From positions 434,001 through 498,000 of the forward strand of contig NZ_JAIWNA010000002.1 in assembly GCF_020216065.1 (NCBI RefSeq): a DNA stretch of 64,000 nucleotides, given 5' to 3'. Below are positions 16,593 through 25,407 of this stretch, one piece after another (the stretch's first letter is position 1; each line of letters begins with the position of its first letter). A program made the translations under genes and the position numbers. The DNA is from Nocardia rosealba. Lineage in GTDB: Bacteria; Actinomycetota; Actinomycetes; Mycobacteriales; Mycobacteriaceae. A model generated the notes under the pieces. That model did not search any database. It saw only the letters and a program-made list of their open reading frames with translations, and was not told the DNA's origin.

Positions 16593-17920
16593 GGGGAGGT
16601 TCTCGTTTCGATCTGGCGGGGTGCGGCGGTGCGGCGCAACGCGGGCGCGACCGGGCGGCCACGCAGCAGCCCGTCGACGGAGCCGCGCTCGATCGCGCGG
16701 CGATACACCTCGGCGGCCCTTGCGCACGCGGAGACCGTGTCGTCGACGGCCTCGGCGTCGTGGGCGGCAGAGGTGACGAAGGACTGTCCGAGCACGCCGT
16801 GCTCGAGCAGTTCCTGGAGAAACAGGGTCCGAAACGCCTGCGACGGCAGGCCTTCGGCGTCGAGGGTGCGGAAGATCAGGCACGACGGGCGCCCGCGCAC
16901 CTGGAGATGGTCGGTGATGCCGTGCTCGGCGGCGACGGCGTTCACTCTGTCGGCCAGGGTCCGGCCCGCCTCTTCCATGCGGGCGATCGGGTCCTCGGTG
17001 CGGTAGGCGTGCACCACGGCGCGGAACGCGGCGAGTGAGGCGGTTTCGGGGCCGTGGGTGGTGGAGAGCAGGAACACCCGGTCGCGATCGGTGCGCAGGC
17101 CGCCGAGTTCCATGTACTCGCGTTTGCCCGCGAGTGCGGACAGCGGGAATCCGTTGCCCATCGCCTTGCCCCAGCACGACAGATCGGGTGTCACCCCGTA
17201 GACCGCTTGGGCGCCGCCGGCCGACCACCGGAAGCCGGTGATCATCTCGTCGAACACCAGCAGCGTCCCGTGCCGATCGCACAGTGCGCGAACACCTTCC
17301 AGAAATCCGGGTAGCGGCTCGGCCAGCGCGGTCGCCGCCTCGAGGAAGACCGCCGCCACCGTGTCGCCCGCCAGGACCGCCGCGAGGGCGTCGAGATCGT
17401 TGTAGGGGAATGTCACGGTGTCGACGGCTGGGATGCCGCCGGACATCTCGGTTGTGCCGATGAACCAGTCGTCGACGGAGAAGAACGGCTGTGCGCAGAC
17501 CGCGACGGTGGTGCGACCGGTGACCGCACGGGCGAGGCGAACGGCCGCCGTGGTGGCGTCGGAACCGTTCTTGGCGAACTTCACCATGTCGGCGCCCGGC
17601 ACCAGGTCAAGGAAGTCCTGTGCGGCAAGCAGTTCCAATTCGGTGGGCCGCGAGAAGCTCATGCCGTCGGCGGCGGCCTCGACGGCCGCGCGCAGCACCG
17701 GTTCATATCCGTGGCCGAGGGTGACCGACCGCAATCCCATTCCGTATTCCACGAACTCGTTGCCGTCGGCATCCCAGACGCGAGCACCCTTGCCGCGCAC
17801 CAATACCGGCGCCATCGACTCGGGGTACTGATCGGCGCCACGGGCGTAGGTATGGGCGCCGCCGGGAACGAGGTCGTGCAGACGCGCCTGGATTTCGGTG
17901 CTGCGGGTGAAGTCGCGCAT
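16589..17920 (-). CDS. Class III PLP aminotransferase, HemL-like, within the polysaccharide locus
   Basis: The 443-residue protein has GSA-aminomutase/class III features: GGAHTYARGADQYP, then FVEYGMGLRSVTLGHGYEPV, FAKNGSDATTAAVRLARAVT (phosphate-binding loop), FDEMITGFR, and the PLP lysine in CWGKAMGNGFPLSAL. Housekeeping HemL makes 5-aminolevulinate. This copy lies between a tandem-GNAT gene and a glycosyltransferase gene with 1-bp and 4-bp overlaps, so a role in making an amino sugar or amino-acid-like substituent is more likely. The neighbouring GNAT protein could acylate the new amine. The substrate is an inference from context. Confidence 0.85.
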   Translation of the reverse strand: MRDFTRSTEIQARLHDLVPGGAHTYARGADQYPESMAPVLVRGKGARVWDADGNEFVEYGMGLRSVTLGHGYEPVLRAAVEAAADGMSFSRPTELELLAAQDFLDLVPGADMVKFAKNGSDATTAAVRLARAVTGRTTVAVCAQPFFSVDDWFIGTTEMSGGIPAVDTVTFPYNDLDALAAVLAGDTVAAVFLEAATALAEPLPGFLEGVRALCDRHGTLLVFDEMITGFRWSAGGAQAVYGVTPDLSCWGKAMGNGFPLSALAGKREYMELGGLRTDRDRVFLLSTTHGPETASLAAFRAVVHAYRTEDPIARMEEAGRTLADRVNAVAAEHGITDHLQVRGRPSCLIFRTLDAEGLPSQAFRTLFLQELLEHGVLGQSFVTSAAHDAEAVDDTVSACARAAEVYRRAIERGSVDGLLRGRPVAPALRRTAAPRQIETRTSP

Positions 17921-19314
17921 CAGGTGAGCCCCCAGAGGTCGTGATCGGCACTCGGACCGCTCGGCCCGCGATGGGCCCTGAGCAGCCCCTCGTTGGCGAA
18001 ACCGGCGGCGGCGACCACCGCGGCGGTGACGGTGTCGCCGACGGGAATCTCGGCCGCCATCCGCTGCACGCCCAGCTCCGTGAAGGCGTGCTCGATGACC
18101 TTACGCAGAGCTGCCGCCCACAGTTCGGGTTCGACCCGGAGTGGATCGACCCAGATGTAGAGCCCGGTGGCCTGGCACGGCAGTGGTGAATCGTAGAGGT
18201 GGAATTCGCCTGCGTAGGCACCGTTCACGTCGAGCACGAGGCGCAGTCCGCTCGGTGATCGCAGGCCGAATCGGCTGTGCCACAGTGTGCGATACCACTG
18301 GGCGCGGCTCTTCGATCGGTCTTGCCCGGCCGAGGGACCTTCCTCGGTGCCGAGCCGCTCCTGCCTGGACCGGGGGAACGAGCTCGTTGCCGTCACCCTT
18401 GTGCGTCCCACCTGAGTCCACTGCCCCCTGTCCATGCGAGTCAGGGTGCGCACCACCGTGTTCGGACGCTCCCGGACGATCAGCGCAACCGGGGCGGCGG
18501 GACGGTAGCGCCGCAGCTTCTCCCGTACAGACCACACCGACCATCGCAGGGCGGCCAGCGCGACCACCGTGCGCGGTACGCCGCTATTCGCCGAGCCTGC
18601 GCCCGGTGCGGTGCTCGGCGGGTAGGTCGCCCGGGCGGCCGATCTGGAAGTCCTCGGCTCCACGAGGGGAACGTCCGCTGGATCGACCGGAACGAGCGGC
18701 GGCAGCTGCGCGGCGGCCAAATCGGCGGGGGTGAGTGCCCACAGCGTGTGGTCCTTGCGCGCACCACCCGCGTCGTAGGCCCGGGCCATCGTCGCCTCGT
18801 GCCGGAAGCCCAGTCCCCGTAGGCAGCGCAGCGCTGGGTCGTTGTCGGTGGACACCGGGGCGAGCACCCGCGCCACACCGTGCACGCGGAACATGTAGTC
18901 GCACAAAAGCAACAGGGCACAGCCGATCAGCCCGCGACGGGCCGCGCGGGCATCGATCCAGGCACCGGCCTCCGCCGTTGCCGAATCGGCGTCGATGATC
19001 GTGTACTCGACCTGCCCGGCGAACCGCCCGTCGACCTCGATCACGCCGACGAACCGGCGACCGGCCCGCATATCGGCCCAGGCCACCAGGCACTCGCGCG
19101 CCCAGATCCGTGACGTGTGCCGCTGCTCCCAGCTCAGCGGTGAGGTGCCCCAGTGCGGTTCGATCCAGGCCCGGTCACGCAACCTGATCTCACGCCACCG
19201 GCCGAAGTCCGACAGTCGCGGCGGGCGCAGGCGAACGAGGCTGTCGCCGTGGCGAACCGGGCCGAAGGTCAGGCTCGGCATCGCGATCGGCGCCTCGGTG
19301 GTCGTGCGCGACAC
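17920..19314 (-). CDS. Tandem-domain GNAT acetyltransferase
   Basis: The 464-residue protein carries two GNAT domains. Domain 1 (about 15-195) is RimJ-like: LVRLRPPRLSDFGRWREIRL, then AEAGAWIDARAARRGLIGCA and LRGLGFRHEATM. Domain 2 (about 245-464) shows RPNTVVRTLTRMDRGQWTQV, ATGLYIWVDPLRVEPELWAA and VVAAAGFANEGLLRAHRG. The Pro/Ala-rich linker is about 50 residues. Domain 1 shows the better acetyl-CoA loop; in domain 2 the loop is weak, so it may be structural or bind the acceptor. GTG 19314 has a GAGG site; ATG 19281 is an alternative. It is coupled to Wzz upstream (6-nt gap) and to the aminotransferase (1-bp overlap). Confidence 0.82.
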   Translation of the reverse strand: MSRTTTEAPIAMPSLTFGPVRHGDSLVRLRPPRLSDFGRWREIRLRDRAWIEPHWGTSPLSWEQRHTSRIWARECLVAWADMRAGRRFVGVIEVDGRFAGQVEYTIIDADSATAEAGAWIDARAARRGLIGCALLLLCDYMFRVHGVARVLAPVSTDNDPALRCLRGLGFRHEATMARAYDAGGARKDHTLWALTPADLAAAQLPPLVPVDPADVPLVEPRTSRSAARATYPPSTAPGAGSANSGVPRTVVALAALRWSVWSVREKLRRYRPAAPVALIVRERPNTVVRTLTRMDRGQWTQVGRTRVTATSSFPRSRQERLGTEEGPSAGQDRSKSRAQWYRTLWHSRFGLRSPSGLRLVLDVNGAYAGEFHLYDSPLPCQATGLYIWVDPLRVEPELWAAALRKVIEHAFTELGVQRMAAEIPVGDTVTAAVVAAAGFANEGLLRAHRGPSGPSADHDLWGLT

Positions 19315-19320
19315 TGCGCC

Positions 19321-20331
19321 TCAGTTCTCGCGCGGACCGGAGGACTTCGGCACCGGTGCCGCCCGCACCGGCCATTGCCGTGGCAGCACCGTCGTCTCGG
19401 GGTCGTAGTGGACACTCGGGCTGCCGGTCACGTGCGGCACAGTCGCGGTGTCGGTGCGCGCCGGTGGCGTCGGCGTGGCGGGCTGTGACTCAACGGGTTC
19501 CGGCTTCTTCGGATCCGGTGTCGGCGAGGCCTGCGCCGGATCCGGCTTCGCCCCGCCGCGACGGAGACCACCACGCCGGACGATCGCGCCGCGAGCAAGC
19601 ACCACCGACTCCGCGACGATGATCAACGTGGCCAGCGCTGCGAACAGGCCCTCCTGCACCGGATGCGGGGCGACGAGTTCCGAGCGGGGGTTCGCCACCA
19701 CCGTCAGGCGCGGCATACCCAGCACCTGCCGGAATTCCATCTCGCGGGCCACATCCCTGGCATCGAAACTCAGTTCGGGGCGCAGCGGGTCGTCGGAGAG
19801 GCGTTTGGTGAAGGTGTCCTCCACCGCGCGCCGATGCGTCTCGAGGTCGGCCGCCGAACGGGCGATGGCCTCGGTACGCATCTGCGAGGCGACACTGTCC
19901 AGGGACTGCTGCACCGCGAAGACCAGCTTCTCGGCTTGCTCGGGCGACCCCGCCTGCGCCTTGATGATCAACAGCGAGGGCGCGGGACCGGTCATGGCCG
20001 AAACCCGTGGCCGCAGATCCTGTTCCGACGGCGCGAGCCCGTTCTTCACCACATCCGAGAGCACCCGGCTCTCGGTGACGAGCACGATGTAGGGCTGGGT
20101 GAGTTCGTTGAAGACCGCGCCGATCGACTGCTGCGAGATCTGCGCGGTCAGGCTGGCCTCATAGGTGCGTGGACTGCCGTCGCGCACCACCCACACCACA
20201 CCACCGACGATCGCGGCGACGACCAGAGCGATCGGCAGGGCGCGCAGCAGCTTGCGCAGATGGTCGGCGATGTTCACCCCGGACATGGCGGGGGAATCGG
20301 CGCCCGTGTCCGCCGGGTCGGTCTCGCTCAC
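19321..20331 (-). CDS. Wzz-like chain-length / co-polymerase membrane protein
   Basis: The 336-residue protein has a first membrane helix (LPIALVVAAIVGGVVWVV, about 32-50) and a long helical extracytoplasmic part (about 55-230) containing YEASLTAQISQQSIGAVFN. A proline-containing region (VLGMPRLTVVANPRSELVAP) precedes the second helix (GLFAALATLIIVAESVVLA). This is the Wzz/polysaccharide co-polymerase layout. The cytoplasmic tail (about 260-336) is Pro/Ala/Thr-rich and lacks Walker motifs, so there is no BY-kinase domain. It is the first gene of the leftward operon and divergent from the GT2 gene across 224 bp. It probably sets chain length together with the Wzy-like protein. Confidence 0.78.
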   Translation of the reverse strand: MSETDPADTGADSPAMSGVNIADHLRKLLRALPIALVVAAIVGGVVWVVRDGSPRTYEASLTAQISQQSIGAVFNELTQPYIVLVTESRVLSDVVKNGLAPSEQDLRPRVSAMTGPAPSLLIIKAQAGSPEQAEKLVFAVQQSLDSVASQMRTEAIARSAADLETHRRAVEDTFTKRLSDDPLRPELSFDARDVAREMEFRQVLGMPRLTVVANPRSELVAPHPVQEGLFAALATLIIVAESVVLARGAIVRRGGLRRGGAKPDPAQASPTPDPKKPEPVESQPATPTPPARTDTATVPHVTGSPSVHYDPETTVLPRQWPVRAAPVPKSSGPREN

Positions 20332-20555
20332 GCTGTCCCCACATTTCGCCGATCTTGTGCAGCGATGTTAGCTGGGGTTCCGCTGTCTAGCGAACTCTGA
20401 GCACTGTGGCGAGCGTCATGAGTACCCGTACTGGGAATCGTGAAACATTATCGCCCGTCCGCTCGATGTGAATGTCGATTGCTCGGCGGGTACTGTGCAC
20501 GCAAACGGGCACCCGACGCGCGACGCGGGCCTGCTGAATGCTTGGAGGATGTGCT

Positions 20556-21386
20556 GTGGTGGGGCTGCCCGTATCGGTCTGTGTCCCGGCATTCAACGCG
20601 GCGCGCACCATCACCGAGACCATCGATTCGATCCGTGCCCAGGAGTTCGGGGATTTCGAGATCGTCGTCCTCGACAACGCCAGCACCGACGGCACCGGTG
20701 AACTGGTCCGATCCATCGACGACGAACGGATCCGGCTGCACACCAACGACACCGTGCTCCCGATGACCGAGAACTGGAACCGGGTGATGAGCCTCGCCGG
20801 TGGCGAGCTGGTGAAACTGGTCTGCGCCGACGACCTCATCACCCCGGATTGCCTGTCGGCACAGGTGGAGACGTTGCGCGACCCACGAATCGCCGTCGCG
20901 GGCGCGAAATTCGACATCATCGACGACAACGGCACCGTCCTGGCCAGAGCTCGTGGGCTGACCGGGTTGATCGGGCGCAAGTCCTCGCGAGCGGCGGTAC
21001 GCACCTTCGTACGCAGGCTGCCCGACGACCTGTGCCCCACCGCCGCGTTCCTGTTCCGGCGCCGCGAGTTCGAGGCGACCGGCGGCTTCCGCACCGATTT
21101 CTTCTATGCCATGGACATCGACCTGATCGCCCGGTTGTGCGCGCACGGTGGCTTCTACGGCCACAACCGTCCGCTCGCGGTGAACCGGGCGTCGATCTTC
21201 AACCATTCCTCCACTACCTCGACCCTGAGCAAGTTCTCCGACGTGTTGCGGTTCAATCATCACGCGCGCCGCGAATACCGGGATCTGGTGCGCCCGGTCG
21301 ACGTGCTCGCCGGCGATGCCACCGTGGTCCGGCAGGCGCTGGTCCGCCTCGGCGCGCGGGCCAGGCAGCTGGCCGGGCGGGGCTGA
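20556..21386 (+). CDS. Glycosyltransferase family 2
   Basis: A 276-residue GT-A enzyme starting at GTG 20556, with GGAGG 7 nt upstream. Motifs are VSVCVPAFNAARTITETIDS, VVLDNASTDGTGELV, a DXD-like site in KLVCADDLITPDCL, and FLFRRREFEATGGFRTDFFY with MDIDLIARLCAHG as the acceptor-side ED-like region. It should transfer a sugar to the lipid-linked repeat. It is the first gene of the six-gene rightward operon, 6 nt before the polymerase gene. Donor and acceptor cannot be read from sequence. Confidence 0.9.
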   Translation: MVGLPVSVCVPAFNAARTITETIDSIRAQEFGDFEIVVLDNASTDGTGELVRSIDDERIRLHTNDTVLPMTENWNRVMSLAGGELVKLVCADDLITPDCLSAQVETLRDPRIAVAGAKFDIIDDNGTVLARARGLTGLIGRKSSRAAVRTFVRRLPDDLCPTAAFLFRRREFEATGGFRTDFFYAMDIDLIARLCAHGGFYGHNRPLAVNRASIFNHSSTTSTLSKFSDVLRFNHHARREYRDLVRPVDVLAGDATVVRQALVRLGARARQLAGRG

Positions 21387-21392
21387 GGCGCG

Positions 21393-22763
21393 ATGAGCTC
21401 GCTGCTGTACCTGGCCGCCGTCCCGGTGGGCTGGGTCTTCCTGCGCTGGATTCGTTTCCGGCCGCAGCGCGGGGTGCTGCTGGTGGCCGCGCTCGTCCCG
21501 TTCAACGGTCTGCTCGAGATCGCTCCGGGCTGGATGCAGGTGGCGGGGTGGAAAGAGGCGCTGCTGTGTCTGACGCTCGCCGTGGCGCTGTTCGTGCCGC
21601 ACCGGCTGACCGAGCCGCGTCCGACGCTGCCGTGGGTGCCGTTCGGTGCCGCGCTGTGTGTGTTCGGTGTGGTGTCGGCGTTCGTCACAGCCGGAACGCT
21701 CGGGCTGTTCGCCATCAAGATCACGTTCTTCTACTTCGTCGTGATCCCGCTGATCCTCTACCTGCGGCCCTTCACCCCCCGCGACCGCGATCTGCTGGTG
21801 ACGATCATGATGGTCGAATCGGTGGGTATCGCGTTGTTCGGCCTGGCCCAACAGGTGATCGGCGGTGCCGGGCTGGCGAAGATGGGCTACGAGTACAACG
21901 AGACGATCCGCTTCGCCGGTGGTCTGCTCCGCTCCTTCAGCACGTTCAATCAGCCGTTTCCCTATGCCTTCTACCTGGTGACGGTGTTGCTGGTGGGTGG
22001 TTCGGTGGCGCTGGCCGATCCTCGGCGCGCCCGCAACCGGGTGTTCCTGATGACCACCCCGATCCTGGTGCTCGGTGCCGCCGCGAGCGTGGTGCGGGCG
22101 GCGCTGGCCGGCTTGCTCGTCGGGGCGTTGCTGCTGGCGGTCGTGCGGTATCGCCGTCAGTTGATGCCGGTGATCCTCGGGTCCGTCGCGGTGGTCGTCG
22201 TCGGTGGGATCGCGGTGTCGTCGCAGGCCAGTAGTTCGCTGTTCTCCTCGTCGAGCCTGGCCGACCGCAGTACCGGCTGGAACACCGTGATGCGCACGGT
22301 CGGCAGCCATCCCTTCGGTGACGGACTCGGTTCCACCGGTGCGGCGGCGGCGCGGCTGCTCGTCGAGGAACTCGGGCCGATGGCGGGGGAGATGCCGTAC
22401 GCCACCGGCGAGGTCCAGATCTACGGGCGTCCCTATCAACCCGACAACTACTACGTGAAGCTGCTCATCGAGCTCGGCCCGATCGGGGTGTGGCTGTTCT
22501 GCGCCATCCTCGTCGTGATCTTCTTGCTCGCGTTTCGTGGTGCCCGTGCGCTGCGCGGCCCGGACTCGGCCCTGGCGCTCGGTGTCGCGGCGTCCGTGCT
22601 CGCCAGCGCGGTCGCGGCGGTGGCCTCGAGCTACTTCGAGATCTTCCCGACCGACTTCTATTTCTGGCTGCTCGCCGCGGTCGTCGGGTGTGCCGTCACG
22701 CAACGCCGACCCGAGCCGGTGTCCGCCGACCCGAACTCTGTCCCCGAACAGGTGCCGTCATGA
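21393..22763 (+). CDS. Wzy / O-antigen ligase-like polysaccharide polymerase
   Basis: The 456-residue integral membrane protein has about eleven hydrophobic segments, for example LLYLAAVPVGWVFLRW, LCVFGVVSAFVTAGTLGLFA and VVVVGGIAVSSQASSSLFS. A large extracytoplasmic loop follows (about 285-360: RSTGWNTVMRTVGSHPFGDG to YGRPYQPDNYYVKLLIELGP). The loop with H-P-F-G-x-G and the D-N-x-Y-V motif is typical of the Wzy_C / O-antigen ligase superfamily (RfaL, Wzy, TuaE). It should join lipid-linked repeats, or ligate them, on the outer face of the membrane. It lies between the GT2 and GT4 genes and overlaps the latter by 4 bp. Confidence 0.85.
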   Translation: MSSLLYLAAVPVGWVFLRWIRFRPQRGVLLVAALVPFNGLLEIAPGWMQVAGWKEALLCLTLAVALFVPHRLTEPRPTLPWVPFGAALCVFGVVSAFVTAGTLGLFAIKITFFYFVVIPLILYLRPFTPRDRDLLVTIMMVESVGIALFGLAQQVIGGAGLAKMGYEYNETIRFAGGLLRSFSTFNQPFPYAFYLVTVLLVGGSVALADPRRARNRVFLMTTPILVLGAAASVVRAALAGLLVGALLLAVVRYRRQLMPVILGSVAVVVVGGIAVSSQASSSLFSSSSLADRSTGWNTVMRTVGSHPFGDGLGSTGAAAARLLVEELGPMAGEMPYATGEVQIYGRPYQPDNYYVKLLIELGPIGVWLFCAILVVIFLLAFRGARALRGPDSALALGVAASVLASAVAAVASSYFEIFPTDFYFWLLAAVVGCAVTQRRPEPVSADPNSVPEQVPS

Positions 22764-23818
22764 ATGAATCCTCCAGTAGCGCAGTGTGTTTCGGTGCGCT
22801 GGCGTTCCGGCCGAACGGGGCGGGCGTCGCCACCTACCAGCGCGAACTGCTGGCGAGGATGGCCGGGCTGATGCCGGGAACCGCGCTGTCGGCGCTCGTC
22901 CAGGCCGATGCCGCGCCCGTGCTGCCCGAGGGCATCGCCCCGGTGACGCGACCGGTGGCGGCGGGGGCGCGCCGGGCCTGGCACGGCATCGCCCCGCAGC
23001 GCGGTGCCGACGTGTTCCACGGACTCGATGTCGACATCCCGCTCACCGGCCCGAGGGCCACGGTCAGCACCGTGCACGACCTGTCGGTGTTCGACGTACC
23101 GTGGGCGTTCAGCCGCTACCGGGCCCGCGGCGAGCAACTCTTGCTGCGGATGTCGCTGACCCGCGCCGACCTGCTCATCGCCGTCTCCGAATTCACCGCC
23201 CAGCGCATCGCGGACCGCTTCGGGCGTGAGGCCGTCGTCGTCCCGCTCGCCCCGGCCGCCTGGGCGACGGTGCCCGACGAGGCCGCCGTGGACCGGGTGC
23301 GCGCCCGGTACGCCTTGCCGCCACGCTTCGTGCTGCAGGTCGGCACCGTCGAACCACGCAAGCAGGTCGCGATGCTGGCGCAGGTCGCGGGCGACCTCGA
23401 CATCCCGCTCGTGCTGGCGGGCGCCGGATCCGACGGCCCGCAGGCACCGGCCTCGGCGATCGGGCTCGGCTACGTGGACCTCGCCGACCTGCCCGCCCTG
23501 TACGCGGCCGCGACCGTGGTTGCCTACTGCTCGGAATACGAGGGGTTCGGGCTGCCGCCGGTGGAGGCCATGGCCTGCGGTGGCGCGGTCGTCGCCAGCG
23601 CGGTCGGCGCGCTACCGCAGGTCTGCGGTGACGGTGCGGTCCTGGTCGAGGGCACGAACCCCGAGGCGTGGGTCCGGGCGATGCGTCCGCTGCTGCACGA
23701 CGAGGCCGCCAATCGTGAACTGCGCGACCGTGGCCTGGTCGCGATGACGAAACTGAGCTGGCAGGCCACCGCCGAGGCCACCGTCGCCGCCTATCGCACG
23801 GCCGGACTCCTGCCGTGA
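22760..23818 (+). CDS. Glycosyltransferase family 4
   Basis: The 352-residue GT-B protein starts at ATG 22760, which overlaps the polymerase stop (ATGA). N-terminal features are GALAFRPNGAGVATYQRELL and VFHGLDVDIPLTGPRATVST. The donor domain has VLQVGTVEPRKQVAMLAQVA and YEGFGLPPVEAMACGGAVVA (E-x7-E). The pattern is close to mannosyl/rhamnosyltransferases of the WbdB/MtfB type. It acts in the cytoplasm on the polyprenyl-linked intermediate. Its end overlaps the flippase start by 4 bp, so translation is coupled across the operon. Confidence 0.88.
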   Translation: MNESSSSAVCFGALAFRPNGAGVATYQRELLARMAGLMPGTALSALVQADAAPVLPEGIAPVTRPVAAGARRAWHGIAPQRGADVFHGLDVDIPLTGPRATVSTVHDLSVFDVPWAFSRYRARGEQLLLRMSLTRADLLIAVSEFTAQRIADRFGREAVVVPLAPAAWATVPDEAAVDRVRARYALPPRFVLQVGTVEPRKQVAMLAQVAGDLDIPLVLAGAGSDGPQAPASAIGLGYVDLADLPALYAAATVVAYCSEYEGFGLPPVEAMACGGAVVASAVGALPQVCGDGAVLVEGTNPEAWVRAMRPLLHDEAANRELRDRGLVAMTKLSWQATAEATVAAYRTAGLLP

Positions 23819-25407
23819 GCGAGCAGACCGCCGCCCTCGACGAGCAAGCCGAGGGCAGGCGCCGCGCCCAATCGGGTCGCGCCGCGGCCAACAACACCGC
23901 CGCCATGCTGGCCGCCCGGATATTCGCCGCCGCGCTAGGCCTGCTCGGCACCACCCTCATCGCGCGGTCGCTGCCGACGGTCGAATGGGGCTATTTCTCC
24001 TTCGTTTTCGGGCTGCTCGGCATGCTGGCGATCGTCACCGACCTGGGTGTCGGCCGGGCTGTCATCGGCAAACTCGTGCACGGCGACCCCACCGAGGCCT
24101 CCGAGGTGGCCGCCTCGTTCATCGTGCTGCGCACCGTCCTCGGCCTGGTCGGGTACGGGCTCGCCATCGGCTATGTCCTCGTGATGCGGTGCCCCACACC
24201 GGTTGTCGCGGCCACGGCGCTCGCCGGGCTGGTGGTGGTGATCGCCACCCCGAGCCACGCGCTGACCATCCTGTTCCAGTCGACGATGCGCCTGACCCTG
24301 GTCGCCGCCGCCGAATCCCTCGCGCGCTGCGTCCAATTGGCGCTCACGGTCGCCGCGGTGCTGTGGGCGCCGACGCTGCTGTGGGTCGTGGTGCCTGCCA
24401 TCGCCTACGAGGCCGTCGCGGTCGCGGTGAAGATCGTCGCGGTGACGCGCGGCCTCGGCGGGTCCGTTCCGGCACGGCGTATCGAGCTGCGCTGGTGGGG
24501 GCCGATGTTGCGCGAGGCGTTGCCGTTGAGCATCGGTCTGGCACTGATCATCATGTTGCAGAAGGTCGGGCTGCTGTTGCTCGGGCACGCCGACAGCTTC
24601 GAAGCCGTCGGTCTGTTCGCCGTCGGTATGAAATTCGCCGATCTGCTCGACACCGCCGCCGTCTCGGTCGTCGCGCCGCTGACGACCCTGCTGATCGCGC
24701 TGTGGCCCGACGACCCGGCCCGCTTCCGGCGCTATTTCCGGCAGGCGAACGTCGCGTTGATCGCCCTCGGTCTGCTCGCGCTCGTGGCGTTCTGGCCGGT
24801 CGCAGGCCAGGTGATCGGGTTGCTGTTCGGCGAGAACTTCGTCGAGGCGGCGGACGCGGGCCGCATCCAGGTGGCAGCCGGTCTGCTGGGCGCCGTCGCG
24901 AATCTCGGCCTGGTCGCGCTGATGGCGACCGGACGCAACACCCTGATCCCGTGGATCGCCGCCCTGGCGCTCGCGGTGAACCTGGGCGTCGCGTGGCCGT
25001 TGATCGACCGGATGTCCTACGAGGGCGCCGCGATCGCCGGACTGATCGCCCAGGTGGTGCTGCTGATCTCGGTGTGGATCGCGGTGCTCGCGACAGTCCG
25101 GCTGCGGCGGCTGCTCCCGGTCGCGACGGTGGCCGCACTCACCGGTGTGGCCGGAGCCGTCGTCGTCGCCGCGAGCCTGGCTCAACGGCACTGGGCGCCC
25201 CCGTGGATTCTCACCTGCGCTCCGGCCTGCCTGATATACGTTCTCATCGCCGGAAGCATCATGCGAAGGACCGAGGGATTGACCATACGAAGCTTGCGAG
25301 GACCGGAAACCGATGACACTGTGGCGAATCGCTCGGGCGGGACTGACCGCCGTGGTCGTCATGGCGACAGTCCTCGGGTGCGCACCGGAGCCGACGGCGA
25401 GCACTGA
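23815..25407 (+). CDS. Wzx-like polysaccharide flippase
   Basis: The 530-residue protein has about 12-14 membrane segments and the MOP/PST family start NNTAAMLAARIFAAALGLLG, with WGYFSFVFGLLGMLAIVTDL and GVGRAVIGKLV following. A mid-protein repeat (PLSIGLALIIMLQKVGLLLL, then FAVGMKFADLLDTAAVSVVA) marks the second half of the transporter. It would move the undecaprenyl-linked repeat across the membrane for the Wzy-like enzyme. It starts at GTG 23815. The last 30 residues are polar and overlap the next gene by about 95 bp in another frame, which is unusual; an earlier effective end is possible only if a frameshift or a different lineage-specific tail is involved. Confidence 0.85.
   Translation: MSEQTAALDEQAEGRRRAQSGRAAANNTAAMLAARIFAAALGLLGTTLIARSLPTVEWGYFSFVFGLLGMLAIVTDLGVGRAVIGKLVHGDPTEASEVAASFIVLRTVLGLVGYGLAIGYVLVMRCPTPVVAATALAGLVVVIATPSHALTILFQSTMRLTLVAAAESLARCVQLALTVAAVLWAPTLLWVVVPAIAYEAVAVAVKIVAVTRGLGGSVPARRIELRWWGPMLREALPLSIGLALIIMLQKVGLLLLGHADSFEAVGLFAVGMKFADLLDTAAVSVVAPLTTLLIALWPDDPARFRRYFRQANVALIALGLLALVAFWPVAGQVIGLLFGENFVEAADAGRIQVAAGLLGAVANLGLVALMATGRNTLIPWIAALALAVNLGVAWPLIDRMSYEGAAIAGLIAQVVLLISVWIAVLATVRLRRLLPVATVAALTGVAGAVVVAASLAQRHWAPPWILTCAPACLIYVLIAGSIMRRTEGLTIRSLRGPETDDTVANRSGGTDRRGRHGDSPRVRTGADGEH

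Noticed and set aside
20448-22703. Very long open frame on the strand opposite the GT2 and polymerase genes
   Set aside because: It is a mirror of two real membrane/sugar genes. The product would be extremely rich in Arg, His, Gln and Glu, with no domain.
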